DNA of 64,000 nucleotides from Dallia pectoralis. Taxonomy: Eukaryota; Chordata; Actinopteri; Esociformes; Umbridae. Of the stretch, positions 38,801-49,315 are shown in pieces. The position numbers were made by a program, and so were the translations under genes. The DNA lies in assembly GCA_029465975.1 (NCBI GenBank), contig CM055730.1, positions 17,713,918-17,777,917 of the forward strand. The letters are read 5' to 3'. Below the pieces are notes generated by a model, which saw only the letters and a program-made list of their open reading frames with translations, was not told the origin of the DNA and searched no databases. Numbering within the stretch: the stretch's first letter is position 1; the number at the start of each line of letters is the position of its first letter.

Positions 38801-41800
38801 NNNNNNNNNNNNNNNNNNNNNNNNNNNNNNNNNNNNNNNNNNNNNNNNNNNNNNNNNNNNNNNNNNNNNNNNNNNNNNNNNNNNNNNNNNNNNNNNNNNN
38901 NNNNNNNNNCAGCATCACAGATTGCTGCACATAAAGGAGATAGATGTGTGGTGTTTATTTAAGCTCTATTAAACGTGTGAGGACGAACATTCCTCACAAA
39001 GACAGAAGACAAGGAAACGTGCACGTCGATAGAACATTTATTTTGTGCCCTTAAGGAAAAGCATTTTATTGCTGATGGGTACGTTTTAGAATTTAAAAAC
39101 ACTGTCAGGTTATGGGGGTTGAGGTAAGGTTAGCCTCTGTTCAAGAAAGACTTTGGAGCAGAACGGGTGCAATAAAAAACCCTCGGATACCCGGAGTCTG
39201 TAAAGCATTATGAATGGACCGATGGAAGAAAAATGACCACGTCGCTACAGTCAACAGTTGACATACTCCCCAAACACACACACAATTACACAATAGCAGC
39301 ATACAGCCATTTTCCACAATGCATCTCCGTTCTCCATTGCTCTACAGCAGGCCTGGTGCCAGGATCTGTAGTACTCCGGGCATCTCATGTCAACAGTTTA
39401 CACGCCCTCATCCTGTTTAGAGCAATAGGGAAGCGAGGCCCATTTCCTGCCTGTCCCATTGCCAGCCGAACGACCCGAAGCAATCCCTCCTCTCTCTCTC
39501 TCTCTCTGTGGACAGCAGAGACCAAGGGGGGGGGACCACAGGGAGCCTCTGTTAATACCCATTGACGTCAATGAGTGATTTATGTGTATTTGTGAGCCCC
39601 CCCCACACCCCCAACTAATTTATTCATAATTACGCTGCCTACATAAAAGCAGCCCAAGAGTAGATAAGTCCCTCAGTCACTCATGATCGATGTGTCTTTA
39701 TCGGGGCCACTAATGTTCTGGATCAGCCGGAGAGATTCTGTGTCTAGGCAGTACAGACCAAATGGTACTGTGATAAATATGGATGAGCCAATCCAATACA
39801 ATTACACATCATTCAGTTAAGAGGAACGGACTGCAGGCCTTTGCTTGTATTGCTGGTAAAGAACCAGTGGCTTCTGCAGTCTGATCCCAGATTACACAGA
39901 GAGAAGCATAAAACGTGAAAAAAGAGATAACAGAAACGCAAAGGTTAACGGGGACCGTAGCAGGCGCTCTCGTCAGGATCAATTAGGGTGAAGCACATTG
40001 CTCAAGGGCGCGTCATCAAGGGCGCGTCATCAAGGGCGCGTCATCAAGGGCGCGTCATCAAGGGCGCGTCAACAAGGGCGCGTCAACAAGGGCGCGTCAA
40101 CAAGGGCGCGTCAACAAGGGCGCGTCAACAAGGGCGCGTCAACAAGGGCGCGTCAACAAGGGCGCGTCAACAAGGGCGCGTCAACAAGGGCACGTCAACA
40201 AGGGCACGTCAACAGACGTTTCACCTTGTCAGAGTATTAATGCCCATGCTTTTGGGCAGCGGCCATACATCCACACCACTAGGGAGACGGCACGAAGCAA
40301 ACTGAAGCACAGAGAGTGTCGGGGAACCGAAGATCCAGTTGTATCTCCTTCTGTAAACGCCTCCCCTTCTCTCAGTTTCCTGTTAGTCTTTAAAGGTGAC
40401 ACCGAAGTGAGTGAACATTTCCGAGCAAAAGGAATAAATAGAGAGCAGGAGTGTGTGACGGCACGGTCAAACGGTCTTACCTGTGCATGAGCGTAAATTA
40501 AACACAGCCGATAAAGCGGGCCCAGAGCAGTCCAGAACCACCATCTGGTTTGTGTTCGGATGAGCGCTGTTTGACTGATCCGCAAACACGTGAACACCTG
40601 TCCACAACCAGCTCGCCTGGTTCACGCTGGGATGGAAACGGTCTCCGTAACACACATTCCATCATTCACACTTACTCTCGCACAGAGTTAAGTGTCAGAT
40701 CAGGAAGTGACTTCCCTATAAACAATCCTAAACGTACCCATTGCCCTTACCCCTGATAACTTTACTTGGATAACTTTACCTGGATAACTTTACCTGGATA
40801 ACTTTACCTGGATAACTTTACCTGGATAACTTTACCTGGATAACTTTACCTGGATAACTGTACCTGGATAACTGTACCTGGATAACTGTACCTGGATAAC
40901 TGTACCTGGATAGTTGTGTCATCCCAGTCATCCCTCTCAGATGTAACCATTAGAGGTAGTTGTGTCATCCCAGTCATCCCTCTCAGATGTAACCATTAGA
41001 GGTAGTTGTGTCATCCCAGTCATCCCTCTCAGATGTAACCATTAGAGGTAGTTGTGTCATCCCAGTCATCCCTCTCAGATGTAACCATTAGAGGTAGTTG
41101 TGTCATCCCAGTCATCCCTCTCAGATGTAACCATAGAGGTAGTTGTGTCATCCCAGTCATCCCTCTCAGATGTAACCATTAGAGGTAGTTGTGTCATCCC
41201 AGTCATCCCTCTCAGATGTAACCATAGAGGTAGTTGTGTCATCCCAGTCATCCCTCTCAGATGTAACCATTAGAGGTAGTTGTGTCATCCCAGTCATCCC
41301 TCTCAGATGTAACCATTAGAGGTAGTTGTGTCATCCCAGTCATCCCTCTCAGATGTAACCATTAGAGGTAGTTGTGTCATCCCAGTCATCCTCTCAGATG
41401 TAACCATTAGAGGTAGTTGTGTCATCCCAGTCATCCCTCTCAGATGTAACCATTAGAGGTAGTTGTGTCATCCCAGTCATCCCTCTCAGATGTAACCATT
41501 AGAGGTAGTTGTGTCATCCCAGTCATCCCTCTCAGATGTAACCATTAGAGGTAGTTGTGTCATCCCAGTCATCCCTCTCAGATGTAACCATAGAGGTAGT
41601 TGTGTCATCCCAGTCATCTAATCACATCACATGCTGAGGTACAACCAGTCCCAATGCCTTTCTCTTTATCATGTATGGCTCTAAATGATTTGTATTCATT
41701 TATTAAGCTAAACTTTTCACAGCAGAGTGTTTCACTGAGCCTGTTCCACTGAGCCTTTTAGATTAGTTGAAATGACAACTGGACAAGCCAACGCCCCTTC

Positions 41801-44800
41801 AGTAGACCTCAAGCACAACACAGAGACACCATGGATCATTGTTGCCCCCTACTGGTGAGCTGGTGTACAACACAACATGACAAGTCCACATACTGTCAAG
41901 ACTATTACATCTTCGAAAATGGTCACTCTGATTCAGGCAGGCAGGACACGACACACACGACACGACACACACACACGACACACACACACACTTGACCTCC
42001 TGGTCACACTTTTTCTCACAAGTTTGAACTCACCTGGCTTCAGGGATGTCGCGGGTTCTTTACAGTCTTTTGGAACCTTCCTGTCTGGTTCCAACTGGGC
42101 CGGCACAGCATACCCCACTGCCTCGGTTGGAGCGGCAGGGACCACCAGACCCTCCACCTGGGTGGGACAGACTTTAGCAGGGCCCCGTGGGGCCCCTTCC
42201 TCACAGAGCGACTCCATAGGCTCCCCTGAATAGCAAACAAACAGAAAAAATATTTGTGCACATTTTATGTCAATTCTGAAACCATTATTATGCAACAGAT
42301 TTTATGTCACAACATCAATAATGAGAACAAGATAAAGTGGTTCCATATAGCTAATGGGGGTTGTAGTCACGCAAACAAGATGTACAGTGGTTCCATATAG
42401 CTAATGGGGTTTGTAGTCACCCAAACAAGCATAGACATCAGTACTGCAGAAAGCCAGTCTTATCAAACCTGCCATCGTTACACTTGTATGTGTCAGTTCA
42501 GTAAAGTAGGATGCAACAAGTTGATTTTCATGCCAGGACAAACTGGGCTTCCGGTCCGTCAAGGCAGGGCAAAATGTTTAGCTTAGGGTTACCATGACAA
42601 GAAAATGATTACTTGTGTCAGGGTTCGACATAACCGATGGCCCGATGGCTCGGGGCCAGTAAAAAAGTAAGTTGGGCAAGTAGATTGGCTTTGTCTATAT
42701 CAGGGCTTGAATTTCGGTGCAGGATTGCGGGGATTGCGCATAATGTAAACCATTCCCTCAAGGTTCGTTTTTATAGTGCGAGAAATTCCCGCACAAATAT
42801 ATTTGCTTCATCTCAGACCGAGGTAAAGTTGGTTGGATATTCGGAGCCCGAGATCAGGTCTTCCCGCAAGCAGCCACACTACACCCGGATCGGCCGACAG
42901 AAACCTCTGTGTGCTTATAGTTAGGGACCGTCAATAAAGTACAAGTCTTAAAGTTATGAATTCAATAGCTGTTTAACCATTTGGCCATGAATCTTCAAAC
43001 CACTGTCAGATTGTTTTATAGAGGACACCCACATTTTGCACAGCTTTGTGTTTTTTTAAGGAAATGGTATAAGAGATGTTTAATCCAGTTCAAGCCAGTT
43101 CGCGACTTTGTAGCAAGCACTTCCTACATTAAATTGTTTTTAATTAATTATTGTGGACGGATCGACAAATACTTCTTGTGAATGTTCACATGTCTTTAGG
43201 TTGGTATTTCGATATGTTATTGGCATTGTTTCATTTTAATACACTTCTGAGTGCGACTGGTTACTATGGAACAATGAGTAGTGGTGCTAGATGGTCCCCT
43301 AATATTTCAGAATGTCATCATTAATTGCGCTGTTTTGCATGAATAAATACGATTTTATGAAAACATGTTTTTATTCTCTTTCTTTCAGGGCCAGTAAAAA
43401 TATAGAACAGGATTTATTTTTACGTTGAACCCTGTGTGTATTCCAGCCAGTTAGCTAACACCAGTCAAATGTGGCATTTATTACAAGCCGGCATTGCGGA
43501 ATCCAAATGGATCTCTTACCGTCACACAGTCCCGTCGGTAATTCCCCTTTGGACAGAAACTTGCTCATCTTCTTCAGCACCTTCTTGTGAGTCTTGGATG
43601 GCTGAAAATTCAAGGCATGACACCTTAAGAGAGAAAACAACCCATGTATAAGTTAGTAGGTCAACACCCAGTAGGAATATAACCTTGTCCTCAGGCTATT
43701 GTGAACAGAAGCCTGGTATGGTGGCATGTCTTCCTATTTATACAGCAGATTGACATCTTTCAATAAAACTAAAGGAACATTATATTTATTGGAAGCTACT
43801 CGCTAGCACAGAATGGACTGACTGTTTTAGCCAACTACCCGATGTTGTACAATTATTTTATAAAAATGTAACTACAATATCAGGGTTTTAATGAAGCAGT
43901 AACTGCTTTTTGCCCAGCATCAATGCAGTATCTATTGAGACAGCTCAGCTGTGATGTAAGCACAGTTACGCACCGTTGTGACGTATGCATAGTTGTGACG
44001 TACGCACAGATGTAAAACAACGAGCTTACAACATGTAGAATGCAATAAAAAGCTCATGAATCGCAACTCAAACAACGAAAAAAACATAGTTGGCGAATAT
44101 CATAATTAAGCACTTTCCTCTACATGGCTAAAGTAACAATCTGTAGGTATTGCACAATCACATGCCAAAATAAAAATGAGAGTATAACGCTGATATGGAT
44201 GTCAAAAGGAATAAACTACAAGTCGATGGCGTCATCACTAATCAGCTGCATTACAGCTGACAGCAACAACAATTACCAGGCACCAATACGCTACAACTAA
44301 TGAGGTAGCATTTACCAGTTACGTCTGACCCCAAAAAGGACAACTCCTAAATGTAATGCAGTCAAACATATCCAAAGTGAACAAGATCGACTACACTGTG
44401 AGCCGGGTTGGTGTGCCAGGTATCTGTAATCCATCAACGCAGATTAGATGACTGGGAGAATAAACAAGGTTGATGAACTAATCTTGGTTTGCATTGTCAT
44501 TTCCATAGCGTTTGATTTTACACCCGCATGGTAAAGACATACAACGCAGGCAGTGCATGGATGAATGAACCCCACTATTAGACAGGTTGATGTTGTATCT
44601 CTAATTATACAGTACCTGATGGTGTACTGTGGACAGCACGTTTTGTTCATGATTGGCTTGTACACATACTTCCCGCTTCTGTAGAGAAACCAGACATGGA
44701 CAAGGTTTTATTTTTGCCTCCTACAGATAAGCAATTTAGACACATACCACATAACTACTAGACAACAACAGAAATCTGACAGGAGAAGTTCACAGATTGT

Positions 44801-47800
44801 TATTTTATGTGGGCTCATGTATGCACTTTTAGCGCTGCATACATACATATTGTGACATATTGTTTCATTAAAAAGAAAGCTGGTTGTCACTTTCACTATA
44901 TTACAATATGAAAATCTAGGAAACACTCGAACAAATTAAGACATCTGATATCAATTTTGCATTGTTGTGCATCGATTGGTTGTTTCATAATAAACGCTTG
45001 CATATTTTGTTGAAACCATCATTTAAACATGCAAGACAAAAATTCAATATCATGTAGCAAATTAGTAGTTTAATCGGGGTGGCCGGTGACCACAACAGAA
45101 GTGCAACAAATAAACTCATGGGTTGGCATTGAAATGACTCTGAGGACAACAGTGTCTGACGTACCTCCTCCATCCACGATCGATGAGGTCCTGGTAGTCT
45201 TGGACTGTCATTGCGTGGGACCACATGCCTGAAACACACAGAGAGGATTTCACATGTTAAAACTGATATTCAGACTCAAGACGAAGTGACTGATGTAAAA
45301 AGGGGAAAGAGGCTCAGCTGTGCTGTAACAAAGGAAACAATGCGTTCCACCTAAACCTGAACAAAAGTCATTGACAAAAGCTTCATTCAATCAACACAAT
45401 TTTACTCCCAAAAAAGGGGTTAATAAAAAAAGGAAAGAGAAAAAAGGGCAAGTGTAACGGAGACAGACAAAAACTTGAGCGAAATAACTAAACGGGATCC
45501 GCTCCCTGGAGACGTGACATTTCCCACAGAGCTCCAGCTCACTGACGTCAAACCTACAAACCTCTGGGATAGCAACACTTCCTCAGCCCCAAATTCCTAG
45601 AAGCAAGGACTAAGCAAACGCTCCTGGTCCAGCACAAGACCTCTCTCACACTCACACAGGACACACGTGCCTTATTGGGAAAGTGATACCACAAAGAAGG
45701 GATAGCCCAAACATTCTGCCGGTATCACAATAACATTCGCAATTATGCTTGCTAAGTAAATTAAGTGAGGCAGCCCGTCATTTTGCACGTAAAACTGTCA
45801 CCTCCATAATCCTTAGAAACGACCTTCCTAAACCCCTAAGAGTACGCCTCTGACTTGGACACCTCTGCAGAAGGAAATCCTAGGGAAAACCCTTCAACTG
45901 ACACCGGGATGGACTACGCCAGACAAACCGGATTAGTCATAATGCTACTGTCGTCATGGAAAGCACGTCACCTGCACAACAGGCATGCCACGGAGTGTGT
46001 CATCCGCACTACAACACCATTCAGACGTAACGCCCTATGAGAGGAACCAAAGGCGTTCTATAAAGACGGCTGTGAGACACAAGAAGATAGAGTGTGCAGA
46101 TTAAATCACAATCATAGAAAAAAATCTGACGTATTCAAACGCGGAATTCCTGGCCTGCAGGTGCATTTGGAACGATTAATCTGTGGTCAACAAGCAGAGT
46201 TCAACTCCATGTCAGAGGTTCCTCGTATAACCCAATCTGACTCTCTGTTCTGTTGTCATCGTCCTACAGCCATCTGCTGCCATCTGCACGGAAACCTCTT
46301 GTTTATCCAGCCTCTATTGGTGGGTATATGGAAAATGATACCATGGCCAATTATAATGGCCAATGACAAAACAGTCAGATGTTGCACGTTTCTGTACCTG
46401 CGTATTCTAGCATTAATGACATTAGTATGTGGCTTACTGAAGATTATTTTAAATTCAACAAATGCTACTTCAACAATCCATTTTTTACAATAATTATCCA
46501 AAGGACTAACACAAATAACTCGGATGATCATAATTGGATAATGTATGAATTACATAATAATAGACATAGCCATTAGTAAGTCTACATTATTACATTATAA
46601 AGAATAGATTCAAATGCAGAAAATACATAGATCAGCATGACATCATGACCACTGACAGGTGAAGTGAATAACACTGATTATATCATTATCATGGCACCTG
46701 TCAGTGGGTGGGATATATTTGGCAGCAAGTGAACATTTTGTCCACACAGTTGATATGTTAAAACGGGGAAAATGGGCAAGCTTATTGATCTGAGTGACTT
46801 TGCTAGGACAGCGTTGTTCAAGAACATATGACATCTGCACAGCGCTAAAGTTACTAGTATAACAATTAACTGAAATTGCAAGACCAGGCTTCTAACCCAG
46901 CAAGCCGATTGGTTCAGAGGTCCCGTGTAGGGTGGAGTATTGACGAGCACATTGTCTGGGTGTCGAGGGGAGTAAGCCAATGAATACAATTGAAAAAAGG
47001 GATTACTGGTGTAGTAATGTCCTCATTAGTGAAGCAACTACTTTCGTACGAAGCGGGCCTCCAGATTACCTCAGGTTGAGATTAAGGTAACTCTCCGGTC
47101 CCATTCATCCATGTATTCCTTGAAAGCAAGGCTAGCAAGTGAAGTAGCACTAGCAGGATCTTTAGCAGGATCTATACCTGTTAAGACTTGTATGTAGTAG
47201 CATACACCTTGAATACCCAGCTCAGAGGAGCCTCTCAGTCAGACACACAGAAACAAAAAATACCTCCACAGACTAGTGTTTTTTGCACTGTCCAGCAATC
47301 TGGCAATTGACAGGCTGCATTACATAAGCCATGGCCTTTAATTGGGACTACATTGTGTAGACTGCTTTAAGGCCTAAGCCATCCATGGTTTGTGTCTTCA
47401 GTACGCCAACTCAAGGTTGAGCAGGCTAGTATTATATAGTAGCATCTCGTCCAGGTAGTCTATAGTTCAAAAGCAGACAAAGTGTGCAACTATTCATAAC
47501 TATGAATCAACCATTGGTTTAAATACTTTGTCCGAACTATCAAATAGCAAATTGAGTGAGTCTGACTTTAGTGACATCTAGATGGCAGTTTAAAGGTCTT
47601 TTGTTATTAACTGGAAATAAGGCTGGTGAACCCTTCTTTTATACATGGAATATTGAACAGTTTCGTTGGACCATCCTTACATTGACCCCATCTAGACTGG
47701 GAGTGTTCTCTGTTCAGGGTAAGGCATTTGGCAACATACTAACATAATGGTCTGGCCATGTAGGCCCGTATACATGTCTGTCTACATTTCAGCTAGTGTC

Positions 47801-48702
47801 GTCAGTGATATGTATGGTGACAGACACACAGCTACGCCTCTCTCTCCTGTCAGTGTTCACAGGCCAAGTGAACAGGATAGCAGCAGGACACACATGAACA
47901 AGAAATGCAGAAATAACACCATTTAAAAGGAAAAACTTCTCCATCACGTCATTCCGGTGCAATGCTGTCAGTGTCAACTAGTTAGAATTGTGCTAAATTC
48001 TCCTTTAACTGGTTTTGGACAGGAATATCAAGCTAGTAGATGCAGTGCTATTCTATATTAACTACTTTAAGGCGTCGGATACAGACTTTGACTTAACATA
48101 GCCTGACTAACTACTTTAATGTGACTTAACATAGCCTGACTTACTACTGTAACATGACTTAACATAGCCTGACTTACTACTGTAACGTGACTTAACATAG
48201 CCTGACTTACTACTGTAACGTGACTTAACATAGCCTGACTTACTACTGTAACGGGACTTAACATAGCCTGACTTACTACTGTAACGGGACTGAACATAGC
48301 CTGACTTGTAGGTCATACATGTTTGTGTGGTCAGTCTACAGCAACCTAACCACATTGATACCGTATATTACTGCAGCTAGCTGGTTTAACTAGCTATAAA
48401 GTTGTGAAACTATATCAGCAAGCCACATATTTTTTCTTATAGTATCTACTGTACCTCTCGGTTTGGTTAGACGTGGGTTTTAATTGCTAACCATAGCATA
48501 TGTGAGAAACGTCTAGCAAAAGTAGCTGGCTAACATTTAGCAAGCTAGCTAGCCTTGATATGTCAACGAACAGAAACATAGACTTCACAAATTAACACTC
48601 ACCATGAGAAAAGTTCCCCTTCTCGTTTTTACAATAACCACAGCGGTAGCCGTCATCTCCCCCGAAATACTCCACTATCGTGTACGAGCTACCTGCAGCC
48701 AT
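19747..48702 (-). CDS. ate1: Arginyl-tRNA--protein transferase 1, partial (C-terminal exons outside window)
   Basis: ATE1 transfers arginine from Arg-tRNA to N-terminal Asp, Glu or oxidised Cys of proteins, marking them for the Arg/N-degron pathway in cytosol and nucleus. Exons on the minus strand, in order: 48603-48702, 45165-45228, 44616-44678, 43520-43623, 42034-42225, 38278-38409 (5' part lost in the N gap), then alternative exons 35464-35592 or 33143-33271, then 25712-25744, 22167-22348 and 19747-19846. Phases match at every junction I could test. The N-terminal domain shows CGYCKNE (Cys21, Cys24) and a TCCPQYTIR segment (Cys69, Cys70); these cysteines are the conserved metal or Fe-S ligands of the family. 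The C-terminal transferase domain shows YGSFHQQYWLDG, SSVYLYY and YYYLGFYIHSCPKM. The start is the ATG at 48702, giving MAAGSSYTIVEYF. The last roughly 100 residues expected from the human protein are not found down to position 1. Identification is from remembered family sequence and is strong. Confidence 0.95.
19847..22166. other. ate1: ate1 intron 9
   Basis: Intron between exons 9 and 10. It is AT-rich with no recognised coding sequence. It contains a probable 3' remnant of a non-LTR element at about 21480-21604, and short CA/TG runs near 21420 and 22005. Confidence 0.7.
21480..21604 (+). mobile_element. Decayed retroelement 3' tail
   Basis: A segment reading 'atcttggccattgcaaatga' then 'gaatttgttctca', followed by 'taaaataaaa', resembles the 3' end of a very common teleost retroelement in which 'aatgagaatttgttctcaa' precedes an A-rich end. 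Assignment is from memory of fish transcripts and not from a search. No coding region of the element is visible. Confidence 0.45.
22167..22348 (-). CDS. ate1: ate1 exon 9 (transferase domain)
   Basis: 182 nt, acceptor TCCACTAG, donor GTCAGTGG. It encodes a GYGSFHQQYWLDGRLVAVGV segment, then VVDVLPTCVSSVYLYYHPDF and ends SLGSYSALR. This is the most conserved core of the GNAT-like arginyltransferase fold. The Arg codon at the end is completed by the first base of the exon at 19747-19846. Confidence 0.93.
23876..23945 (+). mobile_element. SINE-like remnant (teleost conserved tail)
   Basis: The stretch 'acatttgagtcattctgcag' followed by 'atgctctcgtccag' and 'ttacaa' resembles the widespread teleost motif 'catttagcagacgctcttat' followed by 'ccagagcgacttaca'. 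A second diverged copy is at about 58764-58817 inside aldh18a1 intron 1. Family name not assigned. Confidence 0.4.
24355..24412. repeat. Diverged copy of dispersed repeat
   Basis: 'gggtcccaaaatagcgccct' then 'acttccgatgtagtggact' resembles a fish interspersed repeat of the form 'tcccaaatggcaccctatt' then 'ccctatgtagtgcactact'. Other fragments are at 32470-32520 ('accctattccctatatagag') and near 30960-30995 ('actagggtgccatttggaat'). Confidence 0.4.
25712..25744 (-). CDS. ate1: ate1 exon 8, 33-nt microexon
   Basis: Eleven codons reading FRRFLCDSPLE, between acceptor CCGCAG and donor GTACGTAC. This matches the FTRFLCSSPLE segment of human ATE1. Both ends are phase 0, fitting the two alternative exons upstream and the exon at 22167-22348 (starting AATSPDGPETGYGSFHQQYW) downstream. 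It is too short to be found by ORF calling. Confidence 0.9.
26329..26400. repeat. (CA)n compound microsatellite
   Basis: Two CA blocks joined by 'cagacacacagaca', together about 70 bp. Confidence 0.9.
26731..26986. repeat. ~77-bp tandem repeat containing TG tracts
   Basis: Three to four copies of a unit that starts 'ggcctgaccccagactgtgg', continues 'aaccttttatatgagacag' and ends in a TG run of about 25-30 bp. The first copy is more diverged and the last is truncated before 'ggataaaagg'. Confidence 0.85.
27577..27851. repeat. 21-bp minisatellite, G-rich on minus strand
   Basis: About 13 copies of a 21-bp unit containing 'atgtctccgcctcccccacc'. Two units are shortened, near 27664-27690. The minus strand repeats 'gggtgggggaggcgg', which fits a G-quadruplex-forming pattern. 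All frames are open on both strands because of the unit length and composition. Confidence 0.93.
29311..29725. repeat. Irregular ~36-bp G-rich minisatellite
   Basis: Repeated 'gaatagggggtggggctt', each followed by '(a/t)tcgacaggtaggga', mixed with a longer variant carrying 'ggggatgaactgatcata'. About 10-12 units with many substitutions and indels, so older than the homogeneous arrays. Confidence 0.85.
31800..31892 (+). mobile_element. LINE-like 3' tail remnant
   Basis: The end 'caaattccttgtgtaaacag' then 'acttggtaaaataaacctga' then 'ttccgatg' resembles the conserved 3' end of teleost L2/CR1-type non-LTR elements (ending in an 'aataaa...tgattctgat' pattern). A sister copy at about 34705-34757 ends 'acttgacgatacacccgatt' 'ctgat'. 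Only the tail is present. Confidence 0.5.
31950..32284. repeat. 27-bp minisatellite, ~12 copies
   Basis: Almost perfect tandem copies of a 27-bp unit made of 'ctggtctggttcacagg' plus 'ttcataagaa'. Only the first unit differs ('ttcataagtc'). Being nine codons long, it gives a repeated minus-strand peptide (NQTSSYEPV) that I regard as an artefact. Confidence 0.95.
33143..33271 (-). CDS. ate1: ate1 alternative exon 7b (129 nt)
   Basis: Exactly 43 codons, phase 0 at both ends, acceptor TCTGAAG and donor GAG|GTACGG. It encodes VRLVPVNEDDPQFASSYEQS, then a LYALYQMAVHGDAP stretch, ending CKESE. It is paralogous to the exon at 35464-35592: both begin VRLV, share an Xaa-Gln-Phe at the same place and have LYQMA(I/V)H in the middle. 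It matches the human alternative isoform beginning VRLVPVSFEDPEF. Either exon joins in frame to exon 6 (ending LE) and exon 8 (starting FRRFLC). Confidence 0.92.
33272..35463. other. ate1: ate1 intron between alternative exons 7a and 7b
   Basis: A 2.2-kb intron separating the two alternative exons. It contains a duplicated ~25-bp G-rich unit near 33377-33432 ('gggtgaacccgggggcgggg' type) and the LINE-like tail at 34705-34757. No exon-like sequence seen. Confidence 0.7.
34705..34757 (+). mobile_element. LINE-like 3' tail remnant, second copy
   Basis: 'aaatccttgtgtgtgtgtaa' then 'acagacttgacgataca' and 'cccgattctgat' is clearly related to the tail at 31800-31892, supporting a dispersed element with a fixed 3' end. 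Confidence 0.5.
35464..35592 (-). CDS. ate1: ate1 alternative exon 7a (129 nt)
   Basis: Exactly 43 codons, phase 0 at both ends, acceptor TTTAAAG and donor CAG|GTCAGG. It encodes VRLVRSNPPSSQFKDTFEAS, then a YQVYKLYQMAIHHDPP stretch, ending TESQ. This matches the human ATE1 isoform segment with PPSSQF and YQVYKRYQM. It is the upstream member, in gene orientation, of a pair of alternative exons; the other lies at 33143-33271. The 7a/7b labels here follow position only. Confidence 0.93.
35593..38277. other. ate1: ate1 intron 6
   Basis: A 2.7-kb intron between exon 6 and exon 7a. It contains ordinary low-repeat sequence. A 50-nt exon-like segment at 37101-37150 was considered and rejected (see rejected list). 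Confidence 0.65.
38278..38409 (-). CDS. ate1: ate1 exon 6, truncated by assembly gap
   Basis: Forty-four codons are open from the gap edge to the donor GTGAGAG at 38271-38277. The peptide contains QPKSLEAFMDQSLP and ends HRLE, matching the segment just before the alternative exons in ATE1. The family's basic stretch (an Arg/Lys-rich KERKRLK-like region) should precede it and must lie in the run of Ns, as must the splice acceptor. The preceding exon 5 (42034-42225) ends in phase 1. Confidence 0.85.
38410..38909. other. Assembly gap (500 N)
   Basis: Exactly 500 unresolved bases, a round number that suggests a placeholder and not a measured length. It removes the 5' part and acceptor of ate1 exon 6 and part of intron 5. 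Open frames spanning it are meaningless. Confidence 0.99.
39998..40215. repeat. 14-bp GC-rich minisatellite, ~15 copies
   Basis: Tandem 'aagggcgcgtcatc' (first ~5 units) changing to 'aagggcgcgtcaac' (rest), with 'gcacgtc' in the last two. The array is CpG-dense, unusual against the local background. Minus/plus open frames (GASTRARQQGRVNK) are artefacts. Confidence 0.93.
40757..40912. repeat. 14-bp minisatellite, ~11 copies
   Basis: Tandem 'ggataactttacct' shifting to 'ggataactgtacct' in the last four or so units. It ends exactly where the 46-bp array begins. Confidence 0.93.
40912..41620. repeat. 46-bp minisatellite, ~15 copies
   Basis: Homogeneous tandem copies; each unit contains 'agttgtgtcatcccagtcat' then 'ccctctcagatgtaacc' then 'attagaggt'. 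Several units share a 2-bp deletion ('ccatagaggt') near 41132, 41224 and 41590, marking how the array duplicated. Confidence 0.95.
42333..42428. repeat. Two tandem copies of a ~52-bp unit
   Basis: 'agtggttccatatagctaat' followed by 'gggg(g/t)ttgtagtcac' and 'caaacaag' occurs twice, starting near 42336 and 42388, in ate1 intron 4 just upstream (gene sense) of exon 5. Confidence 0.8.
42619..43434. mobile_element. Candidate hAT-like non-autonomous element
   Basis: An ~816-bp segment in ate1 intron 4 begins 'cagggttcgacataac' and ends with the imperfect inverse 'ttacgttgaaccctg'. The subterminal 'gggccagtaaaaa' occurs near both ends in the same orientation. Termini beginning CAGGG are typical of hAT transposons. 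No transposase-like frame was recognised, and the expected 8-bp target duplication is not clear ('acttgtgt' against 'tgtgtatt'). Confidence 0.45.
45229..48602. other. ate1: ate1 intron 1
   Basis: A 3.4-kb first intron with no recognised coding sequence. It carries the 33-bp array at 48088-48306, a few hundred bases downstream of exon 1. Confidence 0.7.
48088..48306. repeat. 33-bp minisatellite, ~6 copies
   Basis: Tandem units containing 'gacttaacatagcctgactt' and 'actactgtaacg'. Left-end units are diverged ('actttaatgtgac'). The eleven-codon unit leaves open frames that I regard as artefacts. Confidence 0.9.
48603..48702 (-). CDS. ate1: ate1 exon 1 (start codon, CGYC motif)
   Basis: First coding exon: 33 codons plus one base, ending in a GTGAGTG donor. 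It encodes the start Met and the Cys-Gly-Tyr-Cys-Lys-Asn-Glu motif of the ATE1 N-terminal domain. The next exon (45165-45228) completes a Gly codon and continues with MWSHAMTVQDYQDLIDRGWR, which is highly typical of ATE1. Confidence 0.92.
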
Positions 48703-49315
48703 CCTCCTAGCTATTCCTTCCTTTACTGTCAGTAAGAGCAATGATTAAGCAAGCTCCAACCTAACAGGCAAGCAGAGTGAAAACAGTAGAAGAAATACAT
48801 GTGGAACGGTGGAAAAGCCCTACAGCGCCCTCTGCCTTGTAAGGTGGAACTACACTACACCTGTATCCATGTGCCTGCATAATGCATTTACAGAAAACTG
48901 TGGTTTCGTCTTTGCTTTGATGCTCAAAATCCATACTTTTTTGCAACAGAACTGGTTTGTCTGAAATGGTTGGTTCGATGTGAACAGAGATGCATAACAA
49001 TATTCCATTGACCCACCTAATAACATTTGAATTAAATCAAGAGGAGATATCCACTACACATTACTCAGTGAGGTGGGAGCAGGTCCGGTGACGCGCAGAC
49101 ACACCAGTGCTTATGAGCGAGTGGCCAGCTTTGTAACAAAGCTTTTGCAGCTCTGTTCTGAGACATTTTTACTCAGGACCAAACACAGTGTGTGCAACTC
49201 TATTGTCAGAGTCTAGAAGAGTCAAACTGGATTTGCATGTGAATGGAAATATACATCTATAGGGAGCATGTGATTGTCATGCGCTGAGTGTCATGGGGGC
49301 AGATGGAACAGTTTG

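Larger units (their letters stand above)
38910..42033. other. ate1: ate1 intron 5 (right part)
   Basis: No coding sequence recognised. Half of it is three adjacent tandem arrays (39998-40215, 40757-40912, 40912-41620). A short CT run lies near 39488-39506 and CA-rich DNA at 41948-41990 abuts the exon 5 donor region. Confidence 0.7.

Noticed and set aside
38162..38962. Open frames across the N gap
   Set aside because: They exist only because N codons are not read as stops.
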